Shown here piece after piece: positions 38,402-50,229 of a stretch of DNA of 64,000 nt. Within the stretch, counting starts at the first letter, position 1; each line of letters starts with the position of its first letter. The translations under genes and the position numbers were made by a program. The notes under the pieces are model-generated. The model was not told the origin of the DNA and searched no databases. It was given only the letters and a program-made list of their open reading frames with translations. Source of the stretch: Gerris lacustris (Eukaryota; Arthropoda; Insecta; Hemiptera; Gerridae); contig OX578280.1 of NCBI GenBank assembly GCA_951217055.1, forward strand, positions 59,420,633 through 59,484,632, in the 5' to 3' direction.

Positions 38402-40028
38402 CTAATAGTGCCTTCTCCGGTGGTGAGCCTCAGCCTGTTGCAACTGAAAAACAATAAAAATAAAGTGATTATACCTAAATATCCAAATAATTAATATTGC
38501 AATTAATGAGGGATTATTTTTATAATTAGAAAAATATTGATGTGATAACATTGTTGTTTTAATAATATACCCTCGTTTTTATTATTATTTGTTGTTCATT
38601 TATTTTATTTTCTTTGGCTTACTAGTAATTTTTTGTGAACTACTAGTGCCCTCACAATATAATATGCTTCTAAAATATTATAAAATTTTAAAATGACAAA
38701 TATAATAAGTGTGTGACCATAAATATATTCATATTTTTCCCATGATTTTTATTCTGATAAAAAATTGCCTTCGATGAAATTTAAATATTGCTGTCCATTT
38801 CATATGAACACTCTACCTAATTAAGAAGAATTATTAATAGGAATAATTATTATTAATTCATTATGTTCTACCTAATTAAGACTTTTTTTTATTTTGTTTG
38901 GCTTATTAGTCCATTTTTGGGCATTAGTGCTTTCACAAATTTTATCATCAAGTAATGAAAATTTTAAGAATGACAAATATATACATAAAATATGTGTGTG
39001 TTTTACAGTATTGTTATATATTTACAGTACCTAATTATAGAACATCTATTCAACATATCTTGCATTAAAAATTCCCACTTACTATCTATATGGTTTTTAT
39101 TGAAAATTGCTAGCATTTACTTCCGTTTCTGAATAAATACGAGTATATAATATTTGATTTGATTTTTAATATTGATCTTGTTTTATTAATTAAAAACATA
39201 GGATTTTACGATTTTGGTAGTATTCATACTACGGAAAGATTAAATTTAAATTTAAATCAGGCCCGTGGTTCAAATCCCGGCGCTGCAGTGTATTTTTCTC
39301 TGTCTGTTTCCCGTAGTTAATAATAATTATAATTTGATTTAAATTAAAAATTAAAAACATAGGTGAAATACATATAATCTCTTTGATAGTTTTCATTTGC
39401 TTGGTTGCTTTTTACGATGATTTGTGGTTTAATTAAATTATTATTTTTTTTTTATTTTTATTTTTATTTTTTTTTTAAATCAAATTATAATTATTATTAA
39501 CTACGGGAAACAGACAGAGAAAAACACACTCCAGCGCCGGGATTTGAACCACGGGCCTCTATATTTCCAGTATAGCGCTCTACCAACTAAGCTACGCAGG
39601 AGAATGAGTTTCTCTGACGTTAATGATACCTTGTCCCGAATTTAAGCTTTCAATTTTCCACATAAGTCTTAGAAGTCAACATTAATGACATAGAACTAGA
39701 CCGAGAAATAACGCTTATAATTATAAAGTACCCAATTATTTTTTAAAAAGCTTTCAAAGGGTAGCACTTTAAAATTAGAGCAAAACTTGAATTTCTGATT
39801 TCATCTTGAGGTATAATATTTCTGGTAACGTGTACTAAAATCTATTGAACTCAAACATTCGAAAAAAATCACTCATTTTTCAATTAAAGAAATAAATTAA
39901 AAAATTATATTGATAAATTTAAAAAAACAAAAGTACTATTAATAATAATTATTAATTATATACTATACCTGACAGAGAGCAACAAAAGCCACGACAGCAA
40001 TGCAAAGGACAGCGTTAACAAGTTGCAT
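38402..40028 (-). CDS. Two-exon secreted His/Arg mini-peptide (B1)
   Basis: Exon 1 (39969-40028) encodes MQLVNAVLCIAVVAFVALCQ and ends CAG|GTATAG. Exon 2 (38402-38443) follows a pyrimidine-rich TTTTTTCAG and encodes LQQAEAHHRRRHY, then TAG. Product 33 residues. If signal peptidase cuts after AEA the mature peptide would be the heptapeptide HHRRRHY. A TATA box (TATAAAA, 40084-40090 reversed) lies 56 bp before the ATG and AATAAA (38380-38385) lies 17 bases after the stop, so the gene is compact at both ends. The 1.5-kb intron contains two SINE family 2 copies in opposite orientation. The duplicate B2 keeps exon 1 exactly at the protein level and changes exon 2. Confidence 0.75.
39252..39344 (+). 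mobile_element. SINE family 2, 5'-truncated copy
   Basis: Begins near the B box (GTGGTTCAAATCCCGG, from 39266) and continues through TCTCTGTCTGTTTCCCGTAG to AATTTGATTTAAA. Confidence 0.75.
39443..39602 (-). mobile_element. SINE family 2, full-length copy with tRNA-like head
   Basis: The minus-strand head (39529-39602) forms a cloverleaf-like sequence: acceptor CTCCTGC with 6 of 7 pairs, A box TAGCTTAGTTGG, anticodon loop CTGGAAA (GGA) and B box GGTTCAAATCC, without the long variable arm a true tRNA-Ser would need. The family tail (TCTCTGTCTGTTTCCCGTAG) and an A/T-rich tract follow. Confidence 0.8.
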
Positions 40029-40678
40029 ATTGAGTGTTTGTTTTAGCTGATTAACTAATGTTCGTTCAATGGTTTAAGCTCCGTTTTATACTAAATGAGA
40101 ATTTCTTTTTTTGTTTGTTTAAATGTATTATGATTATCTTGTCACGTCTGAGATTATTTGAAACTAAATAAACAATAATACGTTGCCGTGATATTGATTT
40201 AGCAATGATATTTAATAATTATATATTTGAAGCTAGCGTGAGCGAGCATTTTATACATTTAACAAAATATGCAGCATGTCTGTCTGTCTGCCTGCCTATC
40301 TGTTAGTAACGTTTACGTGTCTGACGATATCATGAGTAAAACTTGACTGATTTTGTTTAAATTTTGTATACAAGTTCCTTTTACTAATGCTCAGCCAATT
40401 AAGTTGGCTTTTTGGTTTTTGTATTGTTATCTGTTTAAGAGTTCACGCGTAACGCTCGCTTATACGTGATCTTCAAATGTAAAATTGATATTTCATGAGA
40501 GGAAAAGATTCTATCATCACCTATTCGATGAGACGAACATTTCTATCAAATTCAAACTTTCAGTAAAACCAACAACAACACTAATATGAATTAATAAAGA
40601 TTGTTAAAACTATTAAAGCGGATCTAAACAATTAAAATATAGAAAACGACGTTTTTACCGATATCTTATACGTTCTAA

Positions 40679-41006
40679 AGCCTTCTCCACACTAGTAGAC
40701 ATGTTGCGCGATTTTGGTCTCAGAGACATGTCTAGCGATTTGTCTATAGACATCGGCTAGACAAACGGTGTCTACGGTCTCGTTGCTAGACCAAAAATCG
40801 CATGTCTATCGTTTTCCATTCTAAATGGTAGACACGCTGCAACGTTAGGCATGTTGCGCAACGTGTCTACAAGTGTGGACGCTAGACCTAGACCATAGAC
40901 GGTCTCAGCAGATGTCTATAGACACGTTGCGAGACATTTCTATAGACGGTCTATGAGACCGTCTATAGAAATGTCTCGCAACGTGTCTACTGGTGTGGAC
41001 TAGGCT
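40679..41006. mobile_element. Harbinger-type MITE (328 bp)
   Basis: Ends AGCCTTCTCCACAC and GTGTGGACTAGGCT, flanked by TAA (40676-40678 and 41007-41009), the 3-bp duplication typical of PIF/Harbinger. B2 has the uninterrupted site at about 46308 (GTTCTAACGTAACG). The interior is rich in TGTCTATAGAC and GAGACCGTCTATAG palindromes. Confidence 0.8.
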
Positions 41007-42055
41007 TAATGTAACGATTTTAATTAAACTTCATATACATTGCCTAAAGTACAATTGAAAAAGCATGTTAAATTTCAACTGGATATAAGCAGAAGTTTTT
41101 GTGTAGTAAAGTTATAACTTTTATAATAGTTGCAAAACGAGATGTCCAAAGCGTGTATTTAGTGAAGTAAGAATACAGGGTGGCTCCCCCACTACTAGAC
41201 TCTTATTTACATTCATACTCTTTAACTATCAAGTTAATATGATTACTTATTTTCTATATATTTAATTCAAATTTATTAGAAGGCATCGTGTGGCTCTTTC
41301 AATCATTGATACGAGAGTATAGTAATATAAAAATGTATTGAATATTGAGAAAATAGATAATCAGCCGAGTTGATAGTTAAATAGTATAGTTATACCTGTT
41401 GTAGGAGATGAAGAAGAAGAATTTCGTGGGGAATGAGGAAGATGTCTATGACATACACGTTCCTTAAATCTTATAACGGCTGACGATGGTTTCGACTCCT
41501 TTAGGTACAGTCTAAAGTGATGTTTCTTTTTCACCTATTCCCTAAAACATGGCTTAGTTTTCTATCAAATAAGCCAATCATAATCTTCCTATAAGTCTTT
41601 GGTACCTCAAAAACTTTTTGGAACGAAGTTCCTTATGGCACATTACAGCGTGTTGAGCCCTTGACTAAATCCAAAAAAAACTACTGTCACAAAACCAACC
41701 GTCGCGAAATGGACTGATGACGATAACTTGAGTAAATGATGACCGATTTAGTTGAAGTTCGGCACACATGCTCATTTTACCAATGCCCAGGATGAGTTCG
41801 TTGTACAACGTTATCTGCCCAAGCGATCGCGCGCAACGCTCGCGTAAACGTGAGCTTAAAATGTAAAATTGGAATTTTAGGACAGGAAAGAATTCTTACT
41901 TCATCTATTTGATGAGACAAATAACTCTTCTAAACAATTTTTTTTAGTAAAACGAACTCCGACACCGCTATGAAATGTTAAAGATCGCTAAATTTATTAA
42001 AGTGAACCTGACGTTTAAAATAGAGAAAGCGGTACTTCTTTAGATTGTTACTCCC

Positions 42056-42250
42056 CTATGTTTTTTTAAGAATATAAATGACTGACTGAATAACTATTAA
42101 AACAAGGGGATGTTTAGTTCAATGTACTTTGGGACAAAGGAATATCATACTTCTGTTTTTTTAAGGGGGCTTACAGTCAAAAGAAGAACATTCTGTACAC
42201 CTTCTTTAGATTGTAACTTCCCTCCGTTTTTTTAAATGGGGAGTAACAAT
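42056..42250. mobile_element. GTTACTCCCC-family MITE copies
   Basis: A full copy from 42056 to 42185 and an abutting mini-copy (about 42205-42250) with the same ends. A C14 run follows at 42527-42540. 42260-43100 has only a degenerate frame at 42752-42946 that I do not support as a gene. Confidence 0.65.
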
Positions 42251-43917
42251 CTAAAGAAGTGCCGAAGAGAACACATATGTTGTGAGAAAACATATGTTTT
42301 TACCGATATCTTATGTTCTAACGTAACGATTTTAATAAAACTTCATACACATCGTCGAAATTACAATTGAAACAGGCATGTACAATGCCATCCTGATATA
42401 AAAGTAGACATTTTGTTTAGTGAAGTAATTATATTTTAAATTAAGTATAGTATGTTTCTGCCTGTCCATAACTTTTCTCATAAACTATTATATATAGGTA
42501 AGCTAAATATATTAAAAATTGGCTATCCCCCCCCCCCCCCATTCACTTGAAGGTGGAGGAAAAGGGTATAAATACACTGTTCCAAATGATTAATTAAAAT
42601 AGTCTGCTAAATTGATACTTTATAACCCATGTAAAAAAAATCAAAACAATTTTGACAGATTTAAAAAATGGGGCCAAATTAAATTTATTTACAAAAATAG
42701 ATTTAAAAGAATAGACTCATTAAAGTATACGACATAGGACGTGATGAAGCTATGAGCCTCACTAATTGGCAGACTATTTTCTTGAAATTTCAAAAGTTGG
42801 TCGTTCTCTTGAAGAGTGGATTTCCTTTGAAAAATAAATTTGTTGTACCATTACATGAATTGGCAATCCACCTGATCCGGGGACACTGTATATTAAATAT
42901 TAATAATTCTATTTTTAAGTCACATACTGACTTGTGCCAACAATAGAGTGTTACAATAAACTAATTATGACCTGCTATCCAAATTTCATTTGGAATAGTT
43001 ATCAAGGTAAAGTCGTTCGCAAAAATGTTAAGTGACAGATCGACCAGCGGACTTACACGAGAACAAAATTGTTCGCTATTGTCTAAAATGGATTTCTACC
43101 CAGGAATTTTTGAATTAGAAGGAATAAATTAATTTAGTAATTCAGAATTCTCAAGGTGTTTCCGTGACCTTTAGTAACGAAAACAAATTATTTAAAACTA
43201 AGGTAAAATAATAAATACAATCAGGTTAAAGGATATTTTTTATTCTTTTTATAGTGACAAAATAGGTTTTAATGATATTTTGCATATTTATAATCTGTTG
43301 TTTTGAATGCTAGAATGTACCTGGAGAAACGTGATAGGTATGAAGAGAAGTTCATCAGGTTATCTGGAAGAAATTAAAAGGATTACTTTGCTGATTTAAT
43401 AAAATTTTTTAGATAAATATAAAATTATAATCTTGTACATTTTCTTAAAATTTGAAAATATCCACGCGCTCAAAACTGTACGCTCACGCTCAAAGGACCT
43501 TGAATCCTGTGAAATACGCGACAGCAGAAGGTACAAACACAATTGGGGGACGCCAAACAGGGAGAAATGGATAAGGGATAGAAAATGTAAAAAATGTTAC
43601 GATACAATACATCAATAAGGTTGAATCGTTGCGAGATAGGTGATGACCAAGCGAACAAACACCCTTTCCCCAGTAAAATAGACTTAACAAATCCGACTTG
43701 TCTATAGCATAATGAAACACTTTACAAATGTTACAACCGAGCTTGCAGACAAAATCGAAGTAAGTGCTGAGTTTTAAAAGTCCACCCAAAGAACTTGAAA
43801 AAGTATTTCTCTTATGAACATATTGTGGTGAACGCAACGTTCTTATGGTAAAACATCAGCAACATTTTTTAATCCCTATATCAAATAGACAATCTGTGAA
43901 CATGGGATACAGAGGAT

Positions 43918-44262
43918 ATGAATAAAACATGTGAAAATCTTGAAACTGAGTTGATTAATGAAGAGAAACGTGATTGGTGGGAATTATCTCTTCAAGCACT
44001 AAATATATCCAGTTATGATGAGCTCCGGTACTTCTCCAGACAAAGTTTTGTGTTTCAAAGCATAAGAATACTTTTCATTCTTCCAGTATCAGTAGCCAGT
44101 AGTGAAGGTAATTTTTACAAATTAAAATTCATAGCGTCATATTTAAGATCAACCATATTTCAAGATCGATTGAAGGTAATGATGTCATTTGCAATAGCGA
44201 CTAAAATTTGGATTAAATTACCATCTGTAAGTAAAACAATGTTGAAATGTAAAAAAAGATAA
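43918..44262 (+). pseudogene. hAT transposase C-terminal dimerisation fragment
   Basis: The frame ends with RILFILPVSVASSEGNFYKL, then KF...YLRSTIFQDRL. This is the hAT dimerisation signature (LPVSVASSERSFSKLK...YLRSTM.QERL) of the TTF-type/ZMYM-like hAT branch. The upstream catalytic region is not readable between 43430 and 43917, so this is a decayed fragment. Confidence 0.75.
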
Positions 44263-44357
44263 TTATAATTACCTATTGAGTGATTGTTTCCAAATAAAAA
44301 CTTTTTGCAGAGTAATTTTGAGTGAGTTCTATTAGGTTTAATTACTGCCATCTTCAT

Positions 44358-45665
44358 CTACCATACAAAATGCCCTTGTCTGTGACGAGCCTCAGCATGT
44401 TGAATCTGAAAACCAATTAAAAAGTAAAATTTATTGGCAAACTATACCTTCAACATTAATTATTCAAATCATTAATATGAAGTATTTTTGTACATAGCTT
44501 CCGTTACCTTCGGTAAAGTCGGAAGCTATGTGATCGTTCTGAAGAACGAACACATTTTAGGTCTCCAATTTCAAAAATTCCAAGACAGAAATCCGTTTCA
44601 GACATCAGGGATCATTTTTGGTCCCGTCTCTGTCTGTCGGTCTGTCGTTCGGTCTGCCATTCAATTTTTGCGAACCAACGTTTTTTAAATCTATACGTCC
44701 AATTTTAATGAATTTTGGGTGGTAGATCATGAGTAGCCCACTGTTGGTCCCATATAAGTTTCACTTTCTACGCTCATTTGTTTCTCTTCCACATGCGAAC
44801 AAACATACATTAATTTACACCTATAGCTTCAAATGTGCATATCTGATTTGTATGAAACCTTTATAGTATATCGAAAGTAGCTCGCAGATAGCCCCAGATT
44901 ACTTTGAACCGTCTGCGCTCTTTAACTTTTGCTAAATTGATACTTTAATTTATGTAAAAAATCCAAACAATTTTGACAGATTAAAAATTGACTGCCAATT
45001 AGTGTGGCACATAGCTTCCTCGCATCCTATCATGTACATTATTGTTATATTAACATTAACATTATTGTTATATTGTTTATTTTGTAAAAACTATTAATAG
45101 TTTTAGCGATCTTTAACACTTTATAGCGGTGTTGCTGTTGGTTTAATTTAAAAATTGTCTTTGAAAACTATGTATATCTCATTGAATAGATGAAGTTAGA
45201 TTTTTTTCTCGATCTAAAGTTCACGTTTACGCGAGCGTTGCGCGTGGACGCTTGTACGGATAATGTTGCCCAACGAACGCGTCCTGAGCATTGGTAAAAT
45301 GAACATTTCTACCAAATTTAATCAAAATCGGTCGACATTTATTCAAGTTATCGTCACACGTTTCATAATTCGCGAACACACAGACGGACATTCAGACAGA
45401 GACGAGACCAAAAATGTTCCCTGATGTCTGAAACGGATTTCTGTCTTGGAATTTTTAAAATTGGAGACAAAAGTTTTTCGTTCTCAGAAGTGAACACAAT
45501 GATTCCGTTACCTTCCGTAAGCTCGGAAGCAAAATATATTGTTAGATTAAAAAAAAGAACAAAATAAAAGTCAAATTTATTAGTAATAATTAATTATTAC
45601 TATACCTGACAGAGAGCAACAAAAGCCACGACAGCAATGCAAAGGACAGCGTTAACAAGTTGCAT
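44358..45665 (-). CDS. Two-exon secreted His/Arg/aromatic mini-peptide (B2)
   Basis: Exon 1 (45606-45665) encodes the same MQLVNAVLCIAVVAFVALCQ as B1, donor CAG|GTATAG. Exon 2 (44358-44405), after GGTTTTCAG, encodes IQHAEARHRQGHFVW then TAG. Product 35 residues, predicted mature end RHRQGHFVW. TATAAAA (45721-45727 reversed) lies 56 bp upstream of the ATG, exactly as in B1, and ATTAAA (44337-44342) follows the stop. The payload differs from B1 in length and sequence while the AEA bridge is kept. A 1-kb foldback occupies most of the intron. Confidence 0.75.
44500..45535. mobile_element. ~1-kb foldback element in the B2 intron
   Basis: The left arm (GCTTCCGTTACC...TTCAGACATCAGGG) and the right arm (CCCTGATGTCTGAAACGG...GCTCGGAAGC) are about 115-bp inverted repeats, and each end is itself a small hairpin. 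Related single arms lie at 16400-16740 and 28500-28930. Confidence 0.7.
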
Positions 45666-47169
45666 ATTGAGTGTTTGTTTTAGCTGATTAACTAATGTTC
45701 GTTCAATGGTTTAAGCTCCATTTTATACTAAATTAGAATATTTGTTTGTTTGTTTAAATGTACTATTATTATCTTGTCACGTCTGAGATTATTCGAAACT
45801 AAATAAACAATAATACGTTGCCGTGATATTGATTTAGCAATGATATCTAATAATTATATATTTGAAGCTAGCGTGAGCGAGCATTTTATACATTTAACAA
45901 AATATGCAGCATGTCTGTCTGTCTGCCTGCCTATCTGTTAGTAAAGTTTACGTGTCTGACGATATCATGAGTAAAACTTGACTGATTTTGTTTAAATTTT
46001 GTATACAAGTTCCTTTTACTAATGCTCAGGCAATTAAGTTGGCTTTTTGTTTTTTGAATTGTTATCTGTCTAAGAGTTCACGCGTAACGCTCGCGTATAC
46101 GTGATCTGCAATGTAAAATTGAAATTTCATGACCGGGAAAAGATTCTATCATCACCTATTCAATGAGACGAACATTTTTTACAAATTCAAATTTTCAGTA
46201 AAACCAAAAGCAACACTACTATAATTTATTAAAGATAGTTAAAACTATTAAAGTGGATCTAAACAATTAAAATATAGAAAACAACGTTTTTACCGGTATC
46301 TTATACGTTCTAACGTAACGATTTTAATTAAACTTCATATACATTGCCTAAAGTACAATTGAAACAGGCATGTTAAATTTCAACTGGATATAAGCAGAAG
46401 TTTTTGTGTAGTAAAGTTATAACTTTAGTTTTCAACTATAAGTTATAACTAATAGTTGAAAACGAGATGTCCTATGCGTGTATTTAGTGAAGTAGTAAGA
46501 ATACAGGGTGGCTCCCCCACTACTAAACTCTATTACATTCATACTCTTTAACTATCAAGTCATTAAGATTAATTATTTTCTATATATTAATAATTTTAAT
46601 TTATTACAAGGCATCGTGTGGCTCTTTCTATCATTGATACGAGAGTATAGTAATATAAAAATGTATTGAATATATTGAGATGAACATTTCTGACATGCAC
46701 GTTCTCAAAATCGTTATCAAAATTAAAGATCACACAATTTTCACAAAAATATACTCATTCATTTTTTTAAGGACTTTGGACGGTTTACGGAATATTGGGC
46801 GATTAAAATCTATGAATATCTATCGCCGCACCACCTTTTACGTATTTTTACGAATATGTATCTCGCTTCCTATGGCTCGGAGACAAATTAAGGTGATTGT
46901 TAAAAAGCAAGATTATTACATTTCCCACAAAAAAGGTCTCCTTAATTTTTTACATACAAAGAACGGTTCAGCAAAAACCAAGCTTACTATAACTTGCGAC
47001 ACGATAAAATGCTCATCAATGTTTTTGAAAACATCAAAATTGTTCAAATTATCTTTTAAATTAAAAGAAGTTAAAATATCATCAACTAAGTCACTTATGA
47101 GGTAGACTAAAGTGCTTATTTGGATAGAACCCTATTGGTTAAACACACAAGTTATCTAAGGAAGTGTCG

Positions 47170-47403
47170 ATTTCAAGAAGCTTCAAGAAGGATCGTCACG
47201 GGCCTGCGCAATAGATAAAAGCCGTTCCAAGCCGACTTGTGACAGTGTTTCGTATCGTCCACGAAACTGTTCCAACCGGGGCAGGGATCGTTTGCGAACT
47301 GTTCACTGTACGGTCCCAACGATCCACTGACAATACCATGTACTGGTTTGTATGACATGTGCAGTTATGTCAATAGTCACAAATATCAACAGGAAGGTTC
47401 CCT
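47170..47403 (-). repeat. Fragment of the GGTTTGTTCCAACC MITE family
   Basis: The reverse complement matches 60765-61000 (GTTAGGGAACCTTCCTGTTG ... GTTGGAACAGTTTCGTGG). It abuts the cut end of the Gypsy reverse transcriptase fragment. The short frame it contains recurs in the other copy and is not a gene. 46680-47105 holds an unidentified frame on each strand. Confidence 0.65.
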
Positions 47404-47810
47404 AACTGCTATCCGGTAGCGTTCAGGGACTGTGGTGGAATTTAGCCTCCTGTAGTCCCCACATGGCCTCCATTCTCCGTTTTTCTTTGGGACCATATGA
47501 AGCGGGCTGGCCCAGGGACTGTTTGAGGGACGGCAAATTCCCTGCTGCACCATGCACTGGAATTCCTCTTTGGCGATCTTGAGTTTTTCAGGAATTAACC
47601 GAAGAGCCTTCGCGAAAATTGGTGGTCCTTTAGTTAAGATATGGTGTGTTACATCGCGTTTGATTTCTGCCGAGACCGAAAGTGGTTGAGTAATATTTTT
47701 AAAATCTTTCAAAATGTGCGTGTATGGATTATGGTTTGACAGCACTGATATTATTGGGTCCTCGGTGTAAGCTAGTGAACCTATAGAGGTTTTAAGGCTT
47801 CTGCTCAATT
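47404..47810 (-). pseudogene. Ty3/Gypsy pol: linker and reverse transcriptase start
   Basis: The frame encodes [17 protein letters not shown], then [20 protein letters not shown] and [16 protein letters not shown], the classical N-terminal reverse transcriptase block of Ty3/Gypsy elements (G.I.PS.SPWASP...KK.G..R.C.DYR.LN). It ends abruptly at the MITE fragment, so the catalytic YVDD region, RNase H and integrase are missing. Confidence 0.85.
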
Positions 47811-48180
47811 AGTCGGTTTCCTTTGATATCTACCAGCAAGTTGTAATGGTTTAATAAGTCCGCGCCTACGATTGGTTTGGAAACGTCTGCTATAATAAAC
47901 TTCCATCTGAGGTTGCGTTGTAGCCCAAGGTCTAATTGAAAATCATTGTTTTAGGTTGGTATAACTGATCTGTTTGCAGCATATAGAGAGAGTAAACATT
48001 CGCGTACTTTTTTTGAACGTTCCTTTCTACTGGGTGGTAACACGGAGACATCTGCTCCTGTATCTATTAGGAAACGACAACCTGACTTCCGGTTTTCTAA
48101 AAATAGACGGCATGAAGTAGATGAGCCCCCGCTGTGTGCTGACTTTGAGCGCAGGCTCCTAGCTTAAAGAATCCTTGTTT
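47811..48180 (-). pseudogene. Ty3/Gypsy aspartic protease region
   Basis: Reading the minus strand around 48050-48090 gives CRFLIDTGADVSVLPPS, the retropepsin active-site motif (DTGAD). It lies between the zinc-knuckle segment and the reverse transcriptase, as expected. A stop and frame changes follow, so it is inactive. Confidence 0.7.
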
Positions 48181-48330
48181 AAAGAATTAAATTTACATGG
48201 TTTGTTACAGTTACGCGATAAGCGTCCGTATTTGCGGTGAAACCAGCATATTCCGTTTGTGGAACGTCGTCTTTCTTATAAAATTGATTGTAGTTCCACT
48301 TTGGTTTGTGCTCGGACGATTTGTTAGAGA
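48181..48330 (-). pseudogene. Ty3/Gypsy gag C-terminus with Cys/His knuckle
   Basis: Minus-strand translation yields ICWFHRKYGRLSRNCNKPCK, the CW.H..YG..A..C..PC pattern at the end of gag in insect Gypsy elements. This is the part of gag cut off by the LINE insertion. Confidence 0.65.
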
Positions 48331-48344
48331 GTAATGTTTCTACT

Positions 48345-49416
48345 ACTACTACTCCGCGGCGCTACAGCCCTTGAAGAGCTCGGGCCTCCTCCACGATCCT
48401 CCTCCATTCTTCCCTGTCTTGTGCCTTCCCTCTCCATCGCCTCACATCAAGACTCCGCAAATCCTCCTCAACATCATCCAGCCATCTTTTGCGTGGTCGG
48501 CCTCGCTGTCTTCTGCCTTCAGGCTTGAGTCGATGGATCTTGCTGACCGCCCTCTCTACCGGCATTCTCTCCAAATGCCCTAGCCATCTTAATCGCCCTC
48601 GCTTAATTTCTGTGACCAGGTTTGGCTCTTGATAAAGACTATAGATCTCCTGGTTAGTTCGGATCCTCCATTCATTATTTCTACAGACTGGTCCATATAT
48701 CCTTCGAAGCATCTTTCTCTCCCATGTGTCAAGTAAGACTTCATCCCTGCTGGTCATCACCCAAGTTTCCGATGCGTACATTACCACTGGTCTGAGAATT
48801 GTTCTGTATATTTGCTTTTTTGAGTTCCAGCTTAGTAGCTTTGACTTAAGAAGGTGCTGTATAGAGAAGTAGGCTTTGTTTCCTGCTTTTATTCTCTCCT
48901 TAATCTCAAGACTATTTTCATTGTTCTCAGTCAAGAGTGAGCCTAAATACTTGAAGCTTGAAACTTTCTCAAACCTGTACTCATCAATCTCTATATCATC
49001 TCTTGGGATTCCTCGGTTACGGGTCATTTCCATGTACTTTGTCTTGCCCTCATTAATGCTTAGCCCGGCTCTCTTCGATTCGTTTCGCAGAAGTTGGAAG
49101 GATGATTTCATAACCCCCTCTCTTCTGCTCAAAATATCCAAATCATCTGCATACGCTGTGCACTGTACCATTCTATTGAATAGCGTACCCCCTGGGTTCA
49201 CTTCCATCTTTCGAACTATGCTCTCAAGCGTCAAGTTAAATAAAGTGCACGATAGAGCGTCTCCTTGTCTTAGGCCTCTATTGATGCTAAACTCTCTCGA
49301 GGTGCTACCCGACACCATTACCTTTCCCGCTGATTGCGCCATGGTCATTTGGACAAGTCGTACAATTTTCATGGGGATTCCTAATTCTTTCAGTGTTTCA
49401 TACAGGTATTGACGAC
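48345..49416 (-). mobile_element. 5'-truncated RTE-like LINE with 14-bp target duplication
   Basis: Minus-strand reverse transcriptase: GLRQGDALSCTLFNLTLE, TAYADDLDI, KTKYMEM, FKYLGS, YASETW, and a C-terminal RLRWLGHLERMP...GRPRKRW. The catalytic YADD is present. These motifs fit RTE-related LINEs. The 3' end is a short (TAG)n tract, as RTE elements often have, instead of poly(A). GTAATGTTTCTACT occurs on both sides (48331-48344, 49417-49430). No stop interrupts the retained ~348 codons, so the insertion is young. Confidence 0.85.
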
Positions 49417-50041
49417 GTAATGTTTCTACTGCATGTGTTAATTTTTGTACCTGAGTCTGAAGTGTCTCGATGCGATCTATAGAGGAACCCGGTCCGGGGA
49501 GGGCTTTAGTATTAGATAATTCACTGACCTCTGGTTCTAGCGTGGAGTTAATTGTATCAGCTAGTGTGGCTAGATTATCTAGGGGTTCCTTGCTTACTGC
49601 CAAGATGATCCGAATTCGCCGTGGTAGGGCCTCTAACCATAGTGCTTGCAATGTATCAGTATGCATATTTGTGCCACTAGATAAACTCTTCATTTCAGCT
49701 AACATGAGTTGTTCGGAGGGTATTTTATCTCCTATCTCCGGGCCTTTTAACAATTTCTTAAGCCGTTCAGAGAAAGGTACTTCAAAACGTTTAATTAGTG
49801 CGGTTTTGATTGCGTTATACTTACCACCGGTTGGTGGGGAATGGATTACATCTCTGATCTTCGTAAGAGTCGAGCAGTCGATGGAACTTACGATGTAATT
49901 ATACCTGGTTTCTTCTGATGTCACTCCCGCATTAACAAATTGTGCTTCGACTGTAGCAAACCACATTTCTGGATCTGTGAACAAGAATGGTGGTAATTTG
50001 AGTGCAACTCTGTGTATTTGAGGATGCTCTTTTGAATCCAT
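49417..50041 (-). pseudogene. Ty3/Gypsy gag N-terminal part
   Basis: From ATG at 50041 about 208 codons of gag: KLPPFLFTDPEMWFATVEAQF, then YNYIVSSID, RFEVPFSERLKKLL and a WLEALPRRIR-type region. This is the capsid-like gag of an insect Gypsy group. It reads without a stop straight into the inserted LINE, giving a 559-codon chimeric frame, and its own C-terminus resumes at 48330. Confidence 0.8.
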
Positions 50042-50046
50042 TCTAA

Positions 50047-50059
50047 ATCGGGGTCACCA
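50047..50059 (-). other. Possible Gypsy primer-binding site
   Basis: TGGTGACCCCGAT lies 6 bases upstream of the gag ATG on the minus strand, the place and type of sequence expected next to a 5' LTR. The LTR itself (beyond 50062) could not be delimited. Confidence 0.5.
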
Positions 50060-50229
50060 CTAAAGATACGTAAAACTATCGATATTATTTAGAATAAAAC
50101 TATCGTTATAAATAAGAACGAAAACTCCTTTAATCCCATGGAAAACTAAACTTCATAACGAAACAACAACGGACTGACATAAATAAAAATACATCAAAGC
50201 ATTGACAAATAGCTCTCACTACAAGATCA

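Larger units (their letters stand above)
36900..41340. repeat. Tandem segmental duplication, copy B1
   Basis: Matches B2 (43100-46680) from GAGAAACGTGATAGG (37291 and 43324) through the peptide gene to ATACGAGAGTATAGTAATAT (41310 and 46640). Differences include the Harbinger-type MITE, the SINEs and the foldback at 44500. Confidence 0.75.
43100..46680. repeat. Tandem segmental duplication, copy B2
   Basis: Second copy of the B unit with an hAT transposase fragment (43918-44262) and a foldback (44500-45535) not present in B1. Confidence 0.75.

Noticed and set aside
39529..39602. A functional tRNA-Ser (GGA)
   Set aside because: The cloverleaf lacks the long variable arm of tRNA-Ser and is joined to the SINE body and tail, so it is a SINE head.
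46680..47105. 141-codon plus-strand frame, with a shorter Leu/Asp-rich frame on the minus strand
   Set aside because: No recognised domain, splice signal or relative elsewhere in the window on either strand.
48362..50041. A novel 559-residue gag-reverse transcriptase fusion gene
   Set aside because: The 14-bp duplication and the displaced gag C-terminus show that it is a LINE inserted in a Gypsy element.
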